Origin: Rhizophagus irregularis
Taxonomy: Eukaryota; Glomeromycota; Glomeromycetes; Glomerales; Glomeraceae
Assembly (NCBI RefSeq): GCF_026210795.1
Contig: NC_089433.1
Coordinates: forward strand, 4,055,001 to 4,119,000
Length of the DNA stretch: 64,000 nt
Direction of reading: 5' to 3'
Positions 58,312 to 64,000 of the stretch are shown in pieces; within the stretch, counting starts at the first letter, position 1, and each line of letters opens with the position of its first letter. The position numbers and the translations under genes were made by a program. The notes under the pieces are model-generated. The model was not told where the DNA came from, ran no database searches, and saw only the letters and a list, made by a program, of their open reading frames with translations.

Positions 58312-59836
58312 ATGTCAACGCAATTTCTTTCAAAGTTAAGTCAAAACTATATTGAATTATTAGATGATGATGAATATTATGATATTACAATTGAAGTTGG
58401 CGAAGATCCTAATGTAAAAATCTTTCGTGCGCACACGAGCATTTTGTGTTACCGATCTCCATACTTACGAAGAATTTTAGCTTCTAACAAAAATCGAAAT
58501 AAGCCGGAGAATATTTTAGCTCATATTGAATTATCAAATATTTCGCCCGAAGTCTTTCAAATTATTTTAAAGTAAGTTTATATACAATTAACCTTTTATG
58601 AAATATCATAGACTCAAAATTTTTAAATTCGAACTTTAAATTTTTTTGTATAGGTATATTTATGGTGGTATTCTTTCATTAAATGATCAAGACACTTCAG
58701 AGATTTTCAATACTTTATTGGCTGCGAGTGAGCTTCTTTTTCAAGAGATAGTTGATTATTTGCAGAAATATTTTATTGAGAGTAAATCTGAATGGATGGA
58801 ACAACATTTTGAACTTGTTCATAGAACAAGCTTTCAATCAAATTCTTTGTTGGAACTTCAACAATTTTGTACGAATTTTATGGCAAACTCTCCAGAAAAT
58901 ATATTTAAATCACTTGATTTCACATCACTTCCTGAAAAATCTTTAGTACAACTTATTAAAAACGATGATTTACAAATGAAAGAAATCGAAGTTTGGGAGC
59001 ATGTGTTAAAATGGGGTCTTGCCCAAAATCCCACGATTCTTCCAGATCCTAATACTTGGTCAGATGACGATTTCAAAACAATGGAAAATACTTTACAACA
59101 TTGTTTACCCTTGGTTAGATTTTTTAGTTTATCATCAAAAGAGTTCTTACAAAAAGTTCGTCCTTATAAAAAACTCTTAAAAGGTCAACTTTATGAAGAT
59201 TTATTAAATTCTCATTTGAATCCTGATAGTGAACCAATCAATAATATTTCACTTCCTAGAAATATTAAAAATGATGAAATCATTGATTCAAAAATTGTTA
59301 ATAATTTAAGTATTATCTCAACAATTTCAAGACGGATTGATAAAATGGTAATTAATAATAAATTTGATCATTTAAGAGAATTATATTTACCATATAAATT
59401 TCAATTATTGTTAAGAGGAAGTCGAGATGGATTTACTCCTAATAAGTTTCATGAATTATGTAATGATATACTTTATACTGTTACATTTATTAAAGTGAAA
59501 GAAACAGAAGAAATTCTTGGCGGATATAATCCTTTAAAATGGGAATCTTCTGGTGGTTGGTGTAAAACTAAGGATAGTTTTATTTTTTCTTTTAAGATTG
59601 ATAATATTAAAGATTCAATTATTAGTAATATAGAAAATACAGAATATGCATTTTATAATGGTTCTTATGTTGGTCCTTATTTTGGAAAAGACCTTATTAT
59701 ATATTCAAGTTCTAGTGATTTTGAAGATTATAGTCATAGATATTGTAGAAAGAATTATTATGAAAAAATAATAAGAGATACCGAAGATCTATTTTCTATA
59801 GAAGATTATGAAGTATTTCAAATCACAAAAATTTAA
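58312..59836 (+). CDS. BTB-BACK-TLDc protein, intact, 480 aa
   Basis: Exons 58312-58571 and 58654-59836. Exon 1 is one codon longer than in the array genes (NRNKPENILAHIEL). BACK: SPENIFKSLDFTSLPEKSL (Asn for Lys), LIKNDDLQMKE. TLDc: FIKVKETEEILGGYNPLKW (Glu for the usual Gly), loop GKDLIIYSSSSDFEDYSHR, ending DYEVFQITKI. The promoter ends TTTCTCCCACATTAAACTAA as in the array. The gene is a close paralogue of the 55658 copy, and their 3' flanks are homologous for over 600 bases. Confidence 0.92.
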
Positions 59837-60122
59837 ACATACAATATCTTTATTACATTGGATGAAATGTATTAATTTTATTTGAAACATAATATTTTAG
59901 AAATATTCAAAATACTAAGATCATATATTATTTTCATTTCATTAATTTTATCTCAGTTCCTTAGTCTAATTGTCTCTCATAATACAAGCTATTTAACTTC
60001 AAATAAAAGTATTTTAGTGATTTTCTTATATACTTTAATTTAAAGTATTGCCAGCTCACCTCTCTGTCATTGTATATATATGAAGAACGGGAGGGCGTGG
60101 CAGCGGGGCTCTCCAACACAAC
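59837..60122. other. 3' flank of the 58312 gene
   Basis: Homologous to the flank after the 55658 gene (CACCTCTCTGT; GAAGAACGGGAGGGCGTGGCAG). No gene. Confidence 0.6.
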
Positions 60123-60321
60123 CCCTATAAAAAATTTTTATCCGAATATTTCCATTATTTCTCCGTGTCTTCCGTAAAAATTCCGTGAAAATGATACATT
60201 CACGGATATCCGTGTTAGCGAGATGAAAATTTCCATAATTTAAGGCTATAAATTCCATTAAAATGATACATTCACGGAAAAAATATGGAAAGATAAAACA
60301 CGGATCAGATTTTTTACAGGG
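60123..60321. mobile_element. MITE with CCCTRTAAAAAA termini, 199 bp
   Basis: The left end CCCTATAAAAAATTTTTATC and the inverse of the right end CCCTGTAAAAAATCTGATCC form inverted repeats. AAC flanks both sides (60120-60122 and 60322-60324). The paralogous region at 57539-57570 lacks exactly this segment and has a single AAC, which fixes the borders and the 3-bp duplication. Internal ATGATACATTCACGG occurs twice. No coding sequence. Superfamily not assigned. Confidence 0.8.
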
Positions 60322-60324
60322 AAC

Positions 60325-62125
60325 GGTCAACATAACTTTGGGTTGACTATAACCTTTTGCTTTATATTTATTCAGTTCTTTATTTTTTAGTGTATGCTTT
60401 GAATATCAATAATTGTTAAACACAATTAAATTTAATAAGCCATGACTGGGAATAATGTTCACTAAATTTCACAAACTTTTGGCTTTACGTATAAATTTCT
60501 TAGTCACTTAAAGTTTTTCATCGATTTTAAGAAGTTAGTTTATAAAATAATAAATATATTTAATAAAACCAAAATATCGAGAATAAACATTAGTAACTTG
60601 GAAATTACTTTATATATAAAGCATATTTATCACTAAAAAATGATCGATGATCAAATATTTTTCCACTGGTAACTAAATAACTAGTCATCTAATATAGAAG
60701 ACTAATATCGATACTATCGATAATATTAAGATTTATGATAACTATTAGACAGTTATTAAATTTGATAAAAACTGAAAATATGACTCTTCTTCTTAATACC
60801 GCTTATAAAAAAAATAAATCATAAAAAGTTGTTTATTTTTTAATATTAGAAAGGATTTTGAATTTTAATTTTTTTTTTTTTGAGGAAACTTAACCTAGAC
60901 GTTAGTTAACCTGAACAGAACCCTGAACCATACTAATATAGGTGATATCCAGCAAAAAAAATTAATATTAGCTGTACGCAACTATGGTAAGTACGCATTT
61001 ATAACTCCTTATTCCTAAAATTTTTATAAAATATGCATTTTTAATCCTCTAACTTTAAATTAATTTAAAATTTAATCGATTATTTATTCATTACTTTCAT
61101 TAACAACCTGTATTGTATACATCTCATCTAAACTCTCAATATTTTCTTTCGTAGCTGGCTTGAAAAAACTTCATATTTGCGATTTAATTTAATGTTTTTT
61201 CCACATATACAGTACATACTATTTTTTGCATGAACAACATGGGCAACATATTTTCTTAGAATATTTTCAACGAAACATTTTGTAGAATTTTTCAAAAAAA
61301 AAAAAGATTTATTTTTTTTGATTATCGTGGTATGCGTAACAGACTTCCATTTCTAAAAAAGGAAATTTATCTCCAAAAAATATATAAAATGAGCAAACCC
61401 AATATTTTACTATTAAAATTATGCAAAGTTAAAATCTAACTAGTATATTGAAATTTTTAACCAATTATACGCATTTTTAAATTCTAACTAAATAAAGGCT
61501 ACTAAGGTTGCGACGCCCACCCATATCAGTATAGTTCGGAGTCCTATAAAGACCTTGTGTAGAACTATTATAAAATTTTTGACCTTTCTTGTTACCTATA
61601 AATGTTCCTGGTTTTATCCCCAAAAAGACTTCAAGGATAGATCAAACGAATACAAGATCCGAAACTAGCTATTTATAAAGCATATGATACCATTTTAGGA
61701 TTTGATCGTCATGGACTTGTTTGCATAAAAACTTTGTATTCCGGGTGTGTTTCAAAACATGCATGTGCCGTAAATTATTTTCTAAACAATGAGTAACTTT
61801 GATACATGCATTATATTGTGTACCAAAAGTAAACTTTCTATTTGGATTTTAACGAGAACAATTAATAACATAATGCATAATGCACTTGCCACTGTAGTTT
61901 TTTGGAAATTATAGCGAGAACAATCAACAAAGTACGTAAAAGAATCGAATTAACTTAGATAATATTGATAAATGATGGGTTTTGAGTTCCTTATAAATTA
62001 ACCATAAAAAATTAATGCAACAGGAAGAAATAAAATATCAAAAAAAAGACAAAAATATACTCTCTATTCTTGTTTCACACAACCTAGAAGTATAAAAATA
62101 TTAGTAAAAAACTAAAAAATATAAT
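60325..62125. other. Intergenic region
   Basis: 60325-60800 is paralogous to 57556-58020. After that no similarity to the gene family was noticed. At about 61650-61760 a plus-strand stretch reads PKLAIYKAYDTILGFDRHG and VCIKTLYSGCVSKHACA, possibly an old exon; too short to call. No other gene. Confidence 0.4.
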
Positions 62126-63317
62126 ATGGATCATAAATTGTATGAGATTTTCAATGGCATACCCGGCTTGTTCGCTATCGCTGTGTAACTATCATAATTC
62201 TTATATTCATCGTACGAATTTTTCAATTTCCACACCTCCGCCGACAAATTTTCGTCGCTGACAATACTCTAAGCGCCCACACAAGAATATTTAAGATAAT
62301 CGTTTTCTTGCTTCTAACTGCTGGCTTGATAGGAGTTATAGTATATAATATCTATAAAATGATCCATGATCCTCCCAAGTTTTCTTTGACGGTAGAATTG
62401 AACAAAAGTCCACCATCTATACTTGTCTGTTTAATACATAATGGACCAACACTTGTTACGGCCAAATATTATACCAATTTTAATAACTATATTAATAAAG
62501 TTGAGCTACCTGATGATTTAGTTGGTGACTTTAGTGATCTTATAGGGAGTAATGGCAAGTGCAGGTTTTTTAACGGTACATCATCTTCATCGTCAAAGCT
62601 GAGGGGTAACGCTGGAGGATTTTATGTCTTAGGTTTTGGTCAAGATGAAAATGCTAGTGGCATAAGCAGTATAGTTGGTGATAGTGATCGTGGTGCTTTT
62701 GTCTTCATTGGTGACACCAACAATGAAATGGACTGGACCCAACCTATATTCCTCAGGGAAACAAATTTAGTAATATAGGATTTCTATTTTTCAATGGTGT
62801 GGGTGGCTTATTCCAATATGCAGAAACTCACCATAAAGCTTTGAATGGAAGCTCTTATCGAAATTTTCAGCTATCTTCCGTAGGAACATTTGGTTTCATA
62901 GATTACTCTCGACCGGCAGCAGCATATGATGTCGGGATCATCGCACCCGAGAACATTGTAGCGCAGGTTGAAAATCCATCCCTCACTATAGCTGTCCTTC
63001 TTACTAATATCGGCGGTTATCTTGGTATTTGGGGAATTTTCGGCTTTCTCTTTGGTGAAAAAAAGGTGGATCCATTCGGGTTCATGTCACGTTTTATATT
63101 CATAAAGCAGGATAGGAAGAAACTTTTTGAGGAATTGGAGAAAATTAATGGTGAAAGAAGCACAAAGTTAAATATCTCGAAAGAAGAAGAAAAGGGTAGT
63201 GATAGTGTTACTAAAACGAGTAAAATAAGCAATCAAACTGAATTCAAGAACTTACTTGCAAAATACTATGTAGAAACGGATTTCTACGAACATGCTGTCG
63301 AGACGCCTGACGTGTAA
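62126..63317 (+). pseudogene. Membrane protein gene with two frame breaks
   Basis: ATG at 62126 begins MDHKLYEIFNGIPGLFAIAV. The frame then shifts at about 62187 into a segment with a hydrophobic IIILIFIV stretch, RRQIFVADNTLSAHTR and a second membrane segment (IIVFLLLTAGLIGVIVY). A soluble, Ser/Gly-rich region follows to 62778, where a second shift at about 62746 leads into GFLFFNGVGGLFQYAE. A third membrane segment (LTIAVLLTNIGGYLGIWGIFG) and a charged Lys/Glu/Ser-rich tail end at 63317. Both shifts look like two extra bases (TA/AT). Nearly four hundred codons are otherwise clean. The family is not one I can name. Either a young pseudogene or assembly errors at short AT repeats. Confidence 0.55.
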
Positions 63318-63807
63318 TTATATGTTGATATAACACTAAGGTATAATAGATGCTTTTTAATTATTTAATATATCAAGCTTGTAATAATATATTACTATAA
63401 ATAATCATGTAAAATAAAACGTAACGCATACGATCGATAATAAAATAATAGGACAAACTTTTTAACGGTTCAAATCATTCTCATGTTATCTGCTGTTTTT
63501 ATCTATTATATCCTCTCCTATTGTTTCTTGTTTTCATTAACATAAAAGTATGGATAATTTTCGGGTGAATTCATAATTTATATGATAGAATCTGTAAGTG
63601 ATAAGTGATATATGAGTTGTTCGTTCCACTAATCATATGAAATTTCGCTAAATATCCTCAGTATCATCAATCAACAAACTTCTTCTTCCATGTGACCTTG
63701 GCGTACCGTTTTTTGGCTTATGTTTACATTGATATATATTACATTATTTTGTAATATATACAGTACATTTTACATCATTCGTTCCGGAAAGAAATTTTTT
63801 CCTCAAA
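63318..63807. other. Intergenic
   Basis: AT-rich, nothing recognised. The right end may be the promoter of the next possible gene. Confidence 0.5.
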
Positions 63808-64000
63808 ATGACTTGTTTTCTTTGCAATCAAAAGAACGGAAAATATGATATTAGTGAGTAGTAACTAGTATGTAAATTTACTATATAAGACAAAATACGA
63901 TTTTATTATTTGCCAATAATTAAAAAACTGTTACACTTGTAATGGTTGTATTGAAATTACTATTTTTGAATTCATTGGCCTCTTCTTCAAGACCGGATCT
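63808..64000 (+). CDS. Possible start of a Cys-rich gene, cut by the window end
   Basis: ATG at 63808 opens MTCFLCNQKNGKYDI, followed by a plausible donor GTGAGT. At 63926-64000 an open segment reads NCYTCNGCIEITIFEFIG and runs off the window. The CxxC pairs resemble the N-terminal zinc-ribbon parts of the kinase family seen at 5294-7599. I could not find an acceptor that joins both parts in frame, so this may be a relic or a longer gene with another intron. Confidence 0.25.

Noticed and set aside
60067-60333. 88-codon minus-strand frame
   Set aside because: It spans the 199-bp MITE and its borders, so it is a chance frame.

Overview
The window is very AT-rich eukaryotic DNA with short, well-formed spliceosomal introns (GTAAGT-type donors, TATAG/CAG acceptors). 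Its expanded families are BTB-BACK-TLDc proteins, kinases with Cys-rich N-termini, and kinases fused to Sel1 repeats. This combination is characteristic of arbuscular mycorrhizal fungi (Glomeromycotina); Rhizophagus irregularis or a close relative is the most likely source. That assignment is inference from gene content. No rRNA, tRNA, CRISPR array or bacterial-style operon was seen.

Layout. (1) 0.8-3 kb: a frameshifted BTB-BACK-TLDc gene and a relic copy. (2) 3-9.6 kb, minus strand: a decayed paralogue of a kinase gene, then an apparently complete five-exon kinase gene (5294-7599), then duplicated and broken fragments. (3) 9.6-16.8 kb: three intact BTB-BACK-TLDc genes. (4) 16.8-28 kb: a gene-poor stretch with one nonsense-bearing copy, one heavily broken copy and one inverted relic of the same family. 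(5) 28-38.8 kb: coiled-coil and acidic-tail gene fragments, a hAT-type MITE with a clear 8-bp duplication, an apparently complete kinase-Sel1 gene (33167-35593) and a LINE 3' fragment. (6) 39.3-59.8 kb: the densest cluster, seven BTB-BACK-TLDc copies in one orientation. Four of these (39.3, 43.1, 46.2, 49.2 kb) form a segmental tandem array with a period of 3.0-3.8 kb. (7) 59.8-64 kb: two-segment MITE remains, a membrane-protein gene with two frame breaks, and the edge of a possible Cys-rich gene.

The main content is one multigene family: 13 near-full-length copies (8 open from start to stop, 5 with at least one break) plus at least 3 relics. All near-full copies share one phase-2 intron between the first 85-87 codons and the rest. 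Each protein has an N-terminal BTB/POZ domain, a BACK domain and a C-terminal TLDc domain. From the families one would infer CUL3-type adaptor function coupled to a TLDc module (other TLDc proteins bind V-ATPase), but nothing in the sequence proves this here. The BACK region is almost invariant, while two loops of the TLDc domain vary strongly. Together with mosaic flanks and shared null mutations, this points to birth, death and gene conversion. Recurrent TGACGYA boxes and T10/A10 tracts upstream of the start codons are candidate shared control elements.
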